Positions 16,914 through 27,294 of a stretch of 64,000 nucleotides of DNA are shown here, in pieces. The DNA is from Rhodobacterales bacterium (GTDB lineage: Bacteria > Pseudomonadota > Alphaproteobacteria > Rhizobiales > Stappiaceae). Location: positions 62,001 through 126,000 of the forward strand of contig VIRH01000090.1 of the NCBI GenBank assembly GCA_008107755.1, in the 5' to 3' direction. The stretch's first letter is position 1. Every line of letters starts with the position of its first letter. Below the pieces are notes generated by a model, which was not told the DNA's origin, searched no databases, and was given only the letters and a program-made list of their open reading frames with translations. The position numbers and the translations under genes were made by a program.

Positions 16914-19703
16914 ATGAGCTTGTATGAAGACTACCTGAAAGAGATCGAAACCCGCAAAGGCCAGGGCCTGCATCCCAAGCCGATCGAGGACGGGGACCTC
17001 GTCAGGGAAATCGTTGCCCAGATCAGGGATACCGGCAACGAGCACAGGACGGATTCGCTCAAGTTCTTCATCTACAACACCCTGCCCGGCACGACGAGCG
17101 CCGCCGGCGAAAAGGCCGCCTTCCTGAAAGACATCATCCTCGGCAATGCCGTCGTGGAAGAGATTTCCGCCGCCTTCGCCTTTGAACTCCTGTCCCACAT
17201 GAAGGGCGGTCCGTCCGTCGAGGTTCTGCTCGATCTTGCGCTTGGCGACGACAAGGCGATTGCCAAACACGCTGCCGAAGTCCTCAAGACCCAGGTTTTC
17301 CTGTACGAGGCAGACACCGACCGGCTGAAGAAGGCCTATGAGGCCGGCAATGATGTCGCGAAGGACATTCTGGAGAGCTACGCGAAGGCGGAATTCTTCA
17401 CCAAGCTTCCGGAGTTCGAAGAGGAAATCAAGGTCGTCACCTATGTCGCCGCCGAGGGCGACATTTCCACTGACCTGCTGTCCCCCGGCAATCAGGCCCA
17501 TTCCCGCTCCGACCGCGAGCTGCACGGCAAGTGCATGATCGATGAAAAGGCGCAGAAGGAAATCGAGGCGCTGAAGCTGCAGCATCCGGACAAGCGCGTC
17601 ATGCTGATCGCTGAAAAGGGCACGATGGGCGTTGGCTCCTCGCGCATGTCCGGCGTCAACAATGTAGCGCTCTGGACCGGCAAGCCGGCCAGCCCCTATG
17701 TGCCTTTCGTGAACATCGCCCCGGTGGTCGCCGGCACCAACGGCATTTCCCCGATCTTTCTGACCACTGTCGGCGTGACCGGCGGCATCGGCATTGACCT
17801 GAAGAACTGGGTCAAGAAGATCGGCGATGACGGCAAACCGATCCTGAACAACGACGACAGCCCGGTTCTGGAGCAGAAATACTCGGTCGAGACCGGTACC
17901 GTTCTCACCATCAACACGAAGAAGAAGAAGCTGTGCAGCGAGGCCGGCGAGGAACTCGCCGATGTGTCCTCGGCCCTGACCCCGCAGAAGGTCGAGTTCA
18001 TGAAGGCCGGCGGGTCCTACGCCATCGTCTTCGGCAAGAAACTGCAGACGTTTGCTGCCGAAACCCTCGGCGTCGACATGCCCGATGTCTTCGCGCCGTC
18101 CAAGGAGGTTTCCCTGGAAGGCCAGGGCCTCACCGCGGTTGAGAAGATCTTCAACGCCAATGCCGTCGGCGTTGCCGAAGGCAAGGTCCTGCACGCGGGA
18201 TCAGACGTCCGCGTGAAGGTCAACATCGTCGGTTCCCAGGACACCACCGGTCTGATGACGGCCCAGGAACTGGAATCCATGGCCGCGACCGTGATTTCCC
18301 CCACTGTGGACGGTGCCTACCAGTCCGGCTGCCACACCGCTTCGGTCTGGGACCTGAAGGCACAGGCCAACATTCCGAAGCTCATGAGCTTCATGAACAA
18401 CTTCGGCCTGATCACCGCGCGTGACCCGAAGAACGTCTACCATCCGATGACCGACGTGATTCACAAGGTCCTCAACGACATCACCATCGACGACTGGGCG
18501 ATCATCATCGGCGGCGACAGCCACACCCGCATGTCCAAGGGCGTCGCTTTCGGCGCGGACAGCGGCACGGTTGCCCTGGCACTTGCCACCGGTGAAGCCA
18601 CCATGCCGATCCCTGAATCGGTCAAGGTGACCTTCAAGGGCGAGATGAAGAGCTACATGGACTTCCGCGATGTGGTCCATGCGACCCAGGCGCAGATGCT
18701 CAAGCAGTTCGGCGACAACGTCTTCCAGGGGCGCATCATCGAGGTGCACATCGGCACCCTGCTCGCCGACCAGGCCTTCACCTTCACCGACTGGACCGCC
18801 GAGATGAAGGCCAAGGCCTCCATCTGCATCTCCAACGACGACACACTGATCGAGTCGCTGGAAATCGCCAAGAGCCGCATCCAGATCATGATCGACAAGG
18901 GCATGGACAACGGCACGCAGGTTCTCCAGGGCCTGATCGACAAGGCCGACAGGCGCATTGCCGAAATTCGCTCCGGCGAAAAGCCGGCCCTGACACCGGA
19001 CGCCAACGCGAAGTACTTTGCCGAAGTGGCCGTGGATCTCGACCTGATCGACGAACCGATGATCGCCGATCCGGACGTCAACAACGAAGACGTCTCGAAG
19101 CGCTACACCCACGACACCATCCGTCCGGTCTCCCATTACCGGGGAGAGAAGAAAGTCGACCTCGGCTTTGTCGGCTCCTGCATGGTGCACAAGGGCGACA
19201 TCAAGATCGTCGCGCAGATGCTCCGAAACCTGGAAAAGGCGACGAACAAGGTCGAGTTCAAGGCACCGCTGGTCGTTGCCGCGCCGACCTACAACATCAT
19301 CGACGAGCTGAAGGAAGAAGGCGACTGGAGCATTCTTCAGAAGTACTCCGGCTTCGAATTCGATGACACTTCCCCGAAGAGCACCGCGCGGACCGAGTAC
19401 GAGAACATTCTCTATCTCGAGCGCCCGGGCTGTAACCTGTGCATGGGCAACCAGGAAAAGGCTGCAAAGGGCGACACCGTGCTGGCGACCTCAACGCGTC
19501 TCTTCAAGGGACGTGTCGTGGAAGACTCCTCCGAGAAGCGCGGCGAATCCCTTCTCGCGTCCACGCCTGTCGTCGTCCTGTCCGCGATCCTCGGCCGCAC
19601 GCCGAGCGTTGAAGAGTACAAGACTGCGGTGGAAGGGATCGATCTGACCAAGTTCGCGCCGCCGCTGCAGGCGCCGGCCGCCTCGCAGTCTGTTCACTTC
19701 TAG
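16914..19703 (+). CDS. acnB: Bifunctional aconitate hydratase 2/2-methylisocitrate dehydratase
   Basis: A 929-residue AcnB, longer than the 865-residue E. coli enzyme. The N-terminal HEAT-like domain comes first (MSLYEDYLKEIETRKGQGLH), then the swivel domain (KGTMGVGSSRMSG), and the Fe-S domain with ligands in GSCMVHKGD and GCNLCMGNQ. AcnB catalyses citrate/isocitrate isomerisation and, in many bacteria, 2-methylcitrate-cycle hydration; it is oxygen-labile and can act as an mRNA-binding apo-protein in E. coli. A second aconitase directly divergent from acnA is notable. A strong terminator follows. Confidence 0.96.
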   Translation: MSLYEDYLKEIETRKGQGLHPKPIEDGDLVREIVAQIRDTGNEHRTDSLKFFIYNTLPGTTSAAGEKAAFLKDIILGNAVVEEISAAFAFELLSHMKGGPSVEVLLDLALGDDKAIAKHAAEVLKTQVFLYEADTDRLKKAYEAGNDVAKDILESYAKAEFFTKLPEFEEEIKVVTYVAAEGDISTDLLSPGNQAHSRSDRELHGKCMIDEKAQKEIEALKLQHPDKRVMLIAEKGTMGVGSSRMSGVNNVALWTGKPASPYVPFVNIAPVVAGTNGISPIFLTTVGVTGGIGIDLKNWVKKIGDDGKPILNNDDSPVLEQKYSVETGTVLTINTKKKKLCSEAGEELADVSSALTPQKVEFMKAGGSYAIVFGKKLQTFAAETLGVDMPDVFAPSKEVSLEGQGLTAVEKIFNANAVGVAEGKVLHAGSDVRVKVNIVGSQDTTGLMTAQELESMAATVISPTVDGAYQSGCHTASVWDLKAQANIPKLMSFMNNFGLITARDPKNVYHPMTDVIHKVLNDITIDDWAIIIGGDSHTRMSKGVAFGADSGTVALALATGEATMPIPESVKVTFKGEMKSYMDFRDVVHATQAQMLKQFGDNVFQGRIIEVHIGTLLADQAFTFTDWTAEMKAKASICISNDDTLIESLEIAKSRIQIMIDKGMDNGTQVLQGLIDKADRRIAEIRSGEKPALTPDANAKYFAEVAVDLDLIDEPMIADPDVNNEDVSKRYTHDTIRPVSHYRGEKKVDLGFVGSCMVHKGDIKIVAQMLRNLEKATNKVEFKAPLVVAAPTYNIIDELKEEGDWSILQKYSGFEFDDTSPKSTARTEYENILYLERPGCNLCMGNQEKAAKGDTVLATSTRLFKGRVVEDSSEKRGESLLASTPVVVLSAILGRTPSVEEYKTAVEGIDLTKFAPPLQAPAASQSVHF

Positions 19704-19731
19704 GTCGCCCTGACGCGGGTCCTGAATGAAG

Positions 19732-19767
19732 GGCGGCGACGCTTCGGCGACGCCGCCTTTTTCTTTT
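19732..19767 (+). terminator. Rho-independent terminator of acnB
   Basis: An 11-bp stem (GGCGGCGACGC with GCGACGCCGCC, one mismatch) around TTCG, followed by TTTTTCTTTT, about 30 nt after the acnB stop. Confidence 0.9.
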
Positions 19768-19907
19768 CCTCGCGGGCGAGCGCCCCTTGCGTGGACACGG
19801 CCGTGCGCACCGGTTCCGGATCGAACAAGACCTGTCTCGGAGATGGATTTCCAAGGGAGGTCACACCTGCGGCAAGCGCGCGGTTGCGGGCCGTCTATCT
19901 TGCCGGT

Positions 19908-20648
19908 ATGACACGCAATATGGTCCGGTTATTCGCACTTTCGGCACTGCTCCTGATTTCCAGTGCCCTGGCTCAAACGAGCCAGGCGCAGGAAGCTGTG
20001 CAGGAGCGCGTGGAAATCGGCGAATCGGGCGAGGCGTATCTCAAGTCCCTCCGCCTGCGCGGCATCAATGCGGATGCGGTCTATTACGATCCGTCCGCCC
20101 CTGCTCCGAAACTCGACACAGCGCAGCTACCCGACAAGCGCCCTGACCAATCCGATTCGGACAGCGGAAAGGACGTCGGGTTTTCCACGGCTCAATGGAC
20201 CGTGGGCCTGATCGCAGCGGCGCTTCTGGCGATCATCGGCTATGTGATCCACCGCTTCGGCGGCGGCCTTCCGGTCTCCCTGAAGCGGGATGCCGAGAAC
20301 CACGAGACCGGCCGCACGCGGCGCGTGGCGGAAACACCCGCGTGGGCCGAAAAGCTCAGTTCCTTCGATGAGATTCTCCGGATCCAGGACCGTCAGCAGG
20401 CGCTGATCCTTTTGACACAGAAGGTTCTGGCGGCAACTGTTGCAGCACATGGCATCCTGATGCAGCGGAGCTGGACAGCGCGCGATGCGCTTCGCCACAT
20501 TCCCGGCGCGCCCGAGCAGCTTGCAACCCTGCGCGACCTCGTCATGCGCGCCGAAGGCGTCCAGTTTGGAGATCGGACGGTCAGCGAGGAGGAATTCCTG
20601 CGCCATGCCGACCAGTGCCGGCAATTCATGGGACCGGCCACCGCATGA
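19908..20648 (+). CDS. Membrane protein with DUF4129-like C-terminus
   Basis: About 246 residues. The N-terminus MTRNMVRLFALSALLLISSALAQ is a signal peptide; a second hydrophobic segment (WTVGLIAAALLAIIGYVIHRF) crosses the membrane near residue 110. The C-terminal part with the pattern RDALRHIP and LVMRAEGVQFGDRTVSEEEF resembles the cytosolic end of DUF4129 proteins, which accompany DUF58/MoxR sets. ATG 19908 is used (ATG 19920 possible); the frame before it lacks signal-peptide character. It overlaps the next gene by ATGA, starting a chain of six tightly spaced genes. Confidence 0.75.
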   Translation: MTRNMVRLFALSALLLISSALAQTSQAQEAVQERVEIGESGEAYLKSLRLRGINADAVYYDPSAPAPKLDTAQLPDKRPDQSDSDSGKDVGFSTAQWTVGLIAAALLAIIGYVIHRFGGGLPVSLKRDAENHETGRTRRVAETPAWAEKLSSFDEILRIQDRQQALILLTQKVLAATVAAHGILMQRSWTARDALRHIPGAPEQLATLRDLVMRAEGVQFGDRTVSEEEFLRHADQCRQFMGPATA

Positions 20649-21953
20649 GCGATACCCAACGCACCGACCGTTCCCGGCCTTTCGGCTTCGACGCCCTTTT
20701 GATCGCAGGCATTTGCCTGATCGTCATCGGCGCCGGCTGGTATCTTCTGTCCCAACGGCAGCAGTCCCTGCGCCAGTCCCCCTCCGGCCTCGACGGGTTG
20801 CAGATCTGGCTGCAGTCCAACGGGGTCAGCGCACAGAGTTTCACCGGCGGCTGGCTGATGGACGAGACGGCGATCGGTCTGATGATCATCCCGCTCTATG
20901 ACACCGCCCTTGATCAGGAAAGCCAGTATCCCGCCAGCAAGGAAGAACTCCTGCTGCAGCAGGACGAATACGATCTCTCGCTCGACCCGATCACGGAAAA
21001 GAGCGGACGTGTCCCGTCTCTTGTCGTGCTGCCGAAATGGCGCAGCGGCATGCGGTTGACGGGGCTGGCGCATCCTTATCTGCGGGCGGAGCGCGCGCGC
21101 CTGACGGAGACGCTGCGAAAGATCACCGGCAATGATGAGGCCGCGCTGCAATACGCGTCCGTCCCCTTCACCGAATTCCGCTACCAGGCGGAGGACGATG
21201 GGGCTCTTTATGCCAATATCTATGCAGCGCAAACCTTCACCGCAGAGGGCTGCGAACCGGTTCTCGGCACGCGTGAAGCCATGCTACTGGGCGAATGCCC
21301 GACAATTTCGCAGGACGGGGACCTCAGCGAGACGCTCGTGCTCTCGGATCCGGACCTTCTCAACAATCACGGTCTGCGGCTTGGCGACAATGCCCGGATC
21401 ATTCTCGATCTGGTGCGCCGGAACGCAGGCGAGAAGAATGTCGTCATCGACTACAGCAGGTCGACATGGCTGCGAGACCCGGTATCGGCCCCGACGCGCG
21501 AGCGGACCTGGGGCGACCTCCTGCGCTTCTTCTCTCCGCCGTTCCTGACGTTGTGGGCGGGCGCAGCCATTCTCCTGATCATGTCTCTCTGGCGCGCCGC
21601 GCTGCGCTACGGTCCGATCGTCAGCGACCTCGCCGCCACCGGCTCGGGCAAGCTGACCGCCGTACGGGCCCGCGCGCGCCTCATGCGGCTCTCCGGGCAG
21701 GACGGCGACCTGATCCGTGAATATTCCGCTGCGCGGATCGCAGCGTCCGCCAACACGCTCTTCGGGCCGGCACACGCCGGACACTATTCCGGGGAAAGCG
21801 AATTCCTGAAATATGCGGAAAGGCGTCATCCCGAAGTGGCGGGACGCCTGCGCGCCGTGTTGTCAGACATTGCCGCACTCCCCGCGCATCTGCCGGCCGC
21901 CGCGGCGGCCCGGCACGTCGACGAACTGGAACAGGTTTTGGAGATCATCATTC

Positions 21954-21964
<11 letters not shown>
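20645..21964 (+). CDS. DUF4350-like membrane protein
   Basis: A 439-residue protein with an N-terminal membrane segment (LLIAGICLIVIGAGWYLLS), a large extracytoplasmic region with SGLDGLQIWLQSNG (typical of DUF4350, a GATase-like fold), a second membrane segment (FLTLWAGAAILLIMSLW) and a cytosolic C-terminus. ATG 20645 overlaps the previous stop by ATGA; its own end overlaps the MoxR gene by 11 nt. Such proteins are found between DUF4129 and MoxR genes in several phyla, including the mycobacterial moxR2 region. Molecular role unknown. Confidence 0.75.
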
Positions 21965-22913
<949 letters not shown>

Positions 22914-22930
22914 TCCGACCATCGACAAGA

Positions 22931-24211
22931 TTGCTCGTTCTGGGAGCAGGAGCGCTGCTCGTGTCCGTGTTGGCGGTCGCGGGCGGTGACGGCGCGCGCA
23001 GCCTTGCTGCGCTGCCCTGGATCCTGCTTGCCGCGCTTGCCGTACTCGATCTCCTGCTCTCGTTCCGCCGCCCCAAGGGCGCGCTGTTCGATCTACCACC
23101 GGAGATTTTCGTCGGCGAGACCGTTCATCTGCGGATCGGCATCGAACAGGCGCCGCCGGGCCTGCGCGCCCGGCTGGAATGGCCGCAAGGCATCGTTGGC
23201 GACCCGGAGTTCCTGTTTGCCACGAACGAAGACGCCATGGCCTATGCCAGCGTCTCCTGCCGAGCCGTGCGCCGGGGCGTCTGGAACTTCGACCGGATCT
23301 GGCTCATGTGGCCCTCCCACCTGGGGCTGCTGGAATTCGTGCCCCGTCACGCAGATATCGGTGCGGAGGTCCGCGTCGTTCCGAACATCCGGCAGGTTCA
23401 GTCCGGCGAAATCACCACGACGGTCCAGTCGTCGCTTTACGGCGTGAAGGAAAACCGCGCCATCGGCGAAGGATCGGAATTCCACCAGCTGCGCGACTTC
23501 GTCCAGGGCATGGACATCAAGACCATCGACTGGAAACGCTCCGCGCGCCGCCGCTCGCTTGTGGCCAAGGAGCTCAGGGCGGAACGCAACCATCACGTCA
23601 TTCTCGCCCTCGACAACGGTTACCTGATGCGCGAGGAAATCGCAGGCCTGCCCAAGATTGACCACGCGGTGACCGCAGCGCTCGCCACTGCCTGGGCCGC
23701 GACCATCGGCGGCGATCTTGTGGGCTATTATTCCTACGACGTGCGCCCGCGCAGCTTCTCCGCCCCTTCCGCAGGCCGCAACGCGTTTGCCCGCATGCGC
23801 AACTGGACCGCCGGTCTGTCCTACGTCAGCCGGGAAACCAATCACACGCTGGCGCTGACGGAACTCAACGCACGGACGCCGAAGCGCAGCCTCATCATCA
23901 TCTTCACCGATTTCATCGACACCACTTCGGCAGAACTCCTGATCGAGAACATCGGCATCCTTGCGAAGCGCCATCTTCTGATCTTTGTGGCGATCCGCGA
24001 TCCGGATCTGGAAGAACTCGTGGAGAAGGCACCCGGCGATCTCGACGAGACCGCGGAGCTGGTCGCGGCCAACCAGTCGATCAGCGAACGCCGTCTGGTC
24101 CTCGAACGGCTTGCGCGCAAGGGCGTGACGATCGTGGATGCAAAGCCGAACATGGTGAGTGCGCGGCTGATATCAGCCTATCTTGAAATCAAGGCACGGG
24201 AGCTGATCTGA
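22931..24211 (+). CDS. DUF58 domain-containing protein
   Basis: A 426-residue protein with two N-terminal membrane helices (LVLGAGALLVSVLAVA, LPWILLAALAVLDLLLS) followed by the DUF58 region, seen as REIGEGSEF-like AIGEGSEFHQLRDF, MDIKTIDWKRSARR and RNHHVILALDNG (vWA-like fold). Start choice is uncertain: no ATG or GTG is available. TTG 22931 is used; a CTG at 22910 overlapping the MoxR stop would add IRPSTR, which looks like a native N-terminus. It is the expected partner of the MoxR ATPase. Confidence 0.9.
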   Translation: MLVLGAGALLVSVLAVAGGDGARSLAALPWILLAALAVLDLLLSFRRPKGALFDLPPEIFVGETVHLRIGIEQAPPGLRARLEWPQGIVGDPEFLFATNEDAMAYASVSCRAVRRGVWNFDRIWLMWPSHLGLLEFVPRHADIGAEVRVVPNIRQVQSGEITTTVQSSLYGVKENRAIGEGSEFHQLRDFVQGMDIKTIDWKRSARRRSLVAKELRAERNHHVILALDNGYLMREEIAGLPKIDHAVTAALATAWAATIGGDLVGYYSYDVRPRSFSAPSAGRNAFARMRNWTAGLSYVSRETNHTLALTELNARTPKRSLIIIFTDFIDTTSAELLIENIGILAKRHLLIFVAIRDPDLEELVEKAPGDLDETAELVAANQSISERRLVLERLARKGVTIVDAKPNMVSARLISAYLEIKARELI

Positions 24212-24212
24212 C

Positions 24213-25220
24213 GTGTCAGCCGAGACCGACCAGGACCTCATTCGATCCGCCCGGTTCCGCCAGGAACGGGAGGCCGACTGGCGCCGCCTCGAGACGTTGG
24301 TCCAGGCGGCCGAGAGCCGCGGGCTGCAGCGCATGGACTTTGCCGAAAGCCGCGACCTCGCTTCGCTCTACCGGCAGGCAACGACGTCGCTCGCCATCGC
24401 GCGCGAGATTTCCCTCGACAAGGCGCTTCTCGGGTATCTGGAGGCACTCACCGCCCGGGCATATCTGTGCGTCTATGCACCGCAGGAGGGCCTTGGCGGG
24501 CTCATCCAACGTTTCCTGACGACCGGCGCGCCCCAGGCAATGCGTCGGTCCTGGTTGTATATCCTGCTCGGCATTCTGTGCATGGGTCTCGGCGCCCTGA
24601 CGGGCTATCTGCTCTATTTCGAGAGCCCCGACTGGTACTATGTCTTCATGCCGGACGCACTCGGCGGTGGCCGTGGACCGGATTCCACGACGGAAGACCT
24701 GCGGTCGGTGATCTATGATGCCGACCCGCAAGCCAGCGGTCTCGGCGTCTTCGCAACCTATCTGTTCTCGCACAACACCCGCATTGCGATCTTCGTCTTC
24801 GGCCTCGGCGTCTTCGCCTGTGCGCCGGCCATCCTGCTGACCTACTACAACGGTCTGATCATGGGTGCCTTTTTCGCGCTGCATGTGGAGCGCGGCCTCG
24901 GCCTCGATTTGCTTGGCTGGCTGTCGATCCACGGCGTGACGGAGCTTTCCGCGATCTGCATTGCCTGCGGCGGCGGCCTGAAACTCGGTGCGGCGGTGCT
25001 TTTTCCCGGCGAGAGATCACGCGTCGACGCATTGCGTCTGGCGGGCCGTGACGCTGTCAAGCTGGCGCTGGTCGCAGCAATCATGCTGTTTGCCGCCGCC
25101 CTGCTGGAAGGCTTCGGCCGGCAACTCGTTCAGGATCGTACAACACGCCTGGCGATCGGCTGGGGTGTCGGTGCGCTGTGGCTAGCGTGGTTTGCCTTCG
25201 GCGGCCGGAGGCGACAATGA
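24213..25220 (+). CDS. SpoIIM-family (stage II sporulation protein M-like) membrane protein
   Basis: A 335-residue protein with a soluble helical N-terminus (residues 1-105) and five or so membrane helices. The conserved SpoIIM core is NTRIAIFVFGLGVFACAPA, then YNGLIMGAFF, and LSIHGVTELSAICIACGGG. The organism is not a spore former; in non-sporulating bacteria this family always travels with MoxR/DUF58/RDD genes. Start GTG 24213 follows the DUF58 stop directly; the end overlaps the RDD gene by ATGA. Confidence 0.88.
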   Translation: MSAETDQDLIRSARFRQEREADWRRLETLVQAAESRGLQRMDFAESRDLASLYRQATTSLAIAREISLDKALLGYLEALTARAYLCVYAPQEGLGGLIQRFLTTGAPQAMRRSWLYILLGILCMGLGALTGYLLYFESPDWYYVFMPDALGGGRGPDSTTEDLRSVIYDADPQASGLGVFATYLFSHNTRIAIFVFGLGVFACAPAILLTYYNGLIMGAFFALHVERGLGLDLLGWLSIHGVTELSAICIACGGGLKLGAAVLFPGERSRVDALRLAGRDAVKLALVAAIMLFAAALLEGFGRQLVQDRTTRLAIGWGVGALWLAWFAFGGRRRQ

Positions 25221-26143
25221 TCTTCAGGCGCAACAAATCCGGCAAACCGGCCCGTCCCTCGCCAAACGAACTGATGCCCCCGGAAGGCGTCACGCTGACG
25301 CTGCCTGTGGCCGGCGTCGGCGTTCGCATTGCCGCCCAGATCACCGACATCCTGCTTACCGGGATCGCCGCCGGCGCGCTTTTGCTCCTGTTGTCGGTCA
25401 CCGGTCTCATCAATCCGCAGTCTCTGTTCGTCATCGCAATCCTCCTCTTCTTTCTGATCCGCGTGCCCTATTACATCTGTGCGGAGCTGGCCTGGAACGG
25501 GCAGACCCTTGGCAAGCGCATCATGAAGATCAAGGTCGTGTCCCACGACGGCCGATCGCTGAGCGCGCACGCCCTGGTACTGCGCAACCTGATGAAGGAG
25601 GCGGAGGTCTTTCTGCCCGGAACGCTGCTTCTGACGCTGGATGCCGCCTCTCCGGTCAGCTCGCTGCTGTCTCTCGGCTGGGTCATCATCTGTCTTGCGA
25701 TTCCCTGCTTCGACCGCTACCGCCGGCGCCTGGGCGACATGATGGCGGGCACGCACGTCATCCACCTGCCCGTGCCCGTCTTGCTGGCTGATCTTGCCAG
25801 CGAGCCGCAGCGTGCCGGCGTGAACCAGAGCAAATTCGTCTTCCTGTCGTATCAGCTCGACCATTACGGCGCCTTCGAGCTCCAGACGCTCGAAGGCCTG
25901 CTTCGCAACGAGAGCCAGCGTCCGCAAGCGGGACAGGATGACCGCCGCGATGCGACCATCGAGGTGATCGTGGAAAAGATCCGCAACAAGATCGGCTATG
26001 CCGACCCCGTGCCGACGGAAGACCGCCTCGCGTTTTTGCGGGCATTCTACAACGCGCAACGCAAACATCTGGAACAGCGGCAACTTTTCGGTGACAGGCG
26101 GGAAAACAAGCATTATGCGGAAAATGGGGAAGAAAACTCATGA
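25217..26143 (+). CDS. RDD family membrane protein
   Basis: A 308-residue protein. Residues 20-180 form an RDD domain: VGVRIAAQITDILLTG (with the Arg and Asp of the name), GQTLGKRIMKIKVV and CFDRYRRRLGDMMAGTHVI, with membrane helices between. The C-terminal 130 residues are soluble, Gln/Glu/Arg-rich and predicted helical. ATG 25217 overlaps the previous stop. It is the last gene of the DUF4129-DUF4350-MoxR-DUF58-SpoIIM-RDD chain. Function of the set is unproven; roles in envelope stress or cell shape are proposed for relatives. Confidence 0.88.
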   Translation: MIFRRNKSGKPARPSPNELMPPEGVTLTLPVAGVGVRIAAQITDILLTGIAAGALLLLLSVTGLINPQSLFVIAILLFFLIRVPYYICAELAWNGQTLGKRIMKIKVVSHDGRSLSAHALVLRNLMKEAEVFLPGTLLLTLDAASPVSSLLSLGWVIICLAIPCFDRYRRRLGDMMAGTHVIHLPVPVLLADLASEPQRAGVNQSKFVFLSYQLDHYGAFELQTLEGLLRNESQRPQAGQDDRRDATIEVIVEKIRNKIGYADPVPTEDRLAFLRAFYNAQRKHLEQRQLFGDRRENKHYAENGEENS

Positions 26144-26310
26144 ACCCCCAGCGTAACTTTCACAGACCACAGGTATCCTGAGTCAGGAGCAAATTCTCCG
26201 GGTGACAGAAGAGACGAGGCCTGTCACTTTTTCGCCTTGGAATGGCTCCAGTTTCCGCGCCCTTCAAGACTGATTCACACCTAGAACACCAACATACATG
26301 GAGCGAACGA

Positions 26311-27096
26311 ATGGCAGACATCTCTGCGGCCGAACCAAAGCCAGCACTTGGCGTCGGCGCGATAGTCAGTGAGAGCTTTTCGATCCTTTTCGGAAACTTC
26401 TTCAAGGTTATCATTACCGCCTTTGTTCCGACCCTCATCGGCTTTCTCATTTCCGGCATCCTGATTGGCTTTGGCCCCGCACTTGGCGTTCAGGAACCGC
26501 AGTTCGACAGTGTCTTCAGCATTCTTGCCAACATTCTGTCGCCCCTGATCGACATGGTCATCTACTCGATCACGACCGCGCTGCTGATCCAGCTTGCCTA
26601 TGACGCAAAGTTGAATCGTCCCATCTCGATCGGCCGCTACTTCGGGCCAGCCCTGTCGAGCATTGCCCCGCTGGCAATCCTCAGCATCGTGGCAACGTTC
26701 CTGGCAGCGCTCGGCTTCGTTTTCTTCGTCGTTCCAGGCATCTGGATCTACGGCGTCTTTGCCGTCATGGCGCCTGCGGTCGTGATCGAACGCGCCGGGT
26801 TCGGCGGATTGGGCCGCAGCGCCAGACTGACCAAGGAATACCGCTGGCCGATCATCGGCGCGTTCCTGCTCGCCCTTGTCTGCGCTGTGCTTATCAACGT
26901 CGTGTCGCTGCTCGTTGTCGGTCTCATCACGGGCATTGGCGGCGTTGTCGGAATGGTCATCAGCGTCATCATCTTTGCCGGCCTTTCGGCAATTGGTGCG
27001 GGCCTGATCAGTATCGTGACGTCCCTGATCTACGCGCGCCTGCGTGAAATCAAGGAAGGCGTCAGCGTCGACCAGATCGCGGCCGTCTTCGACTGA
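26311..27096 (+). CDS. Multi-pass membrane protein, tandem paralog 1 (GPDPase membrane domain-like)
   Basis: A 261-residue protein with about six hydrophobic segments. Features shared with the next two genes: GVGAIVSESFSILFGN at the N-terminus, LIQLAYDAKLNRPI in the middle, VVIERAGFGGLGRSARLTKEYRW, and an invariant ending YARLREIKEG...AAVFD. The pattern resembles the membrane domain found with glycerophosphodiester phosphodiesterases, but no catalytic domain is present. ATG 26311 (MADISAAEP) is used. A strong terminator follows, so this copy can be transcribed alone. Function unknown. Confidence 0.75.
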   Translation: MADISAAEPKPALGVGAIVSESFSILFGNFFKVIITAFVPTLIGFLISGILIGFGPALGVQEPQFDSVFSILANILSPLIDMVIYSITTALLIQLAYDAKLNRPISIGRYFGPALSSIAPLAILSIVATFLAALGFVFFVVPGIWIYGVFAVMAPAVVIERAGFGGLGRSARLTKEYRWPIIGAFLLALVCAVLINVVSLLVVGLITGIGGVVGMVISVIIFAGLSAIGAGLISIVTSLIYARLREIKEGVSVDQIAAVFD

Positions 27097-27145
27097 CGAT
27101 TGCGGTTACGGACCCGGGTATCTCCCCGGAAATCCTGTCAAATGC

Positions 27146-27180
27146 GCTCCGGAGACGACGTACGTCTCCGGAGCATTTTT
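27146..27180 (+). terminator. Rho-independent terminator after tandem paralog 1
   Basis: Perfect 12-bp stem GCTCCGGAGACG / CGTCTCCGGAGC with loop ACGTA, then ATTTTT. It separates paralogs 1 and 2. Confidence 0.92.
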
Positions 27181-27294
27181 ATGTAGCGCCGACGTTTCCG
27201 GATGCTGCAACGCAAGAGATTGAATTCTCCCGATATCCGTACAATGATCTGAAGAAACCCGTTTTTTTGCGCCGACAGACACCCGGAACGTTTC

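Noticed and set aside
16833-19190. Long minus-strand frames antisense to acnB
   Set aside because: Mirror the codon pattern of acnB; no signal, domain or ribosome-binding site.
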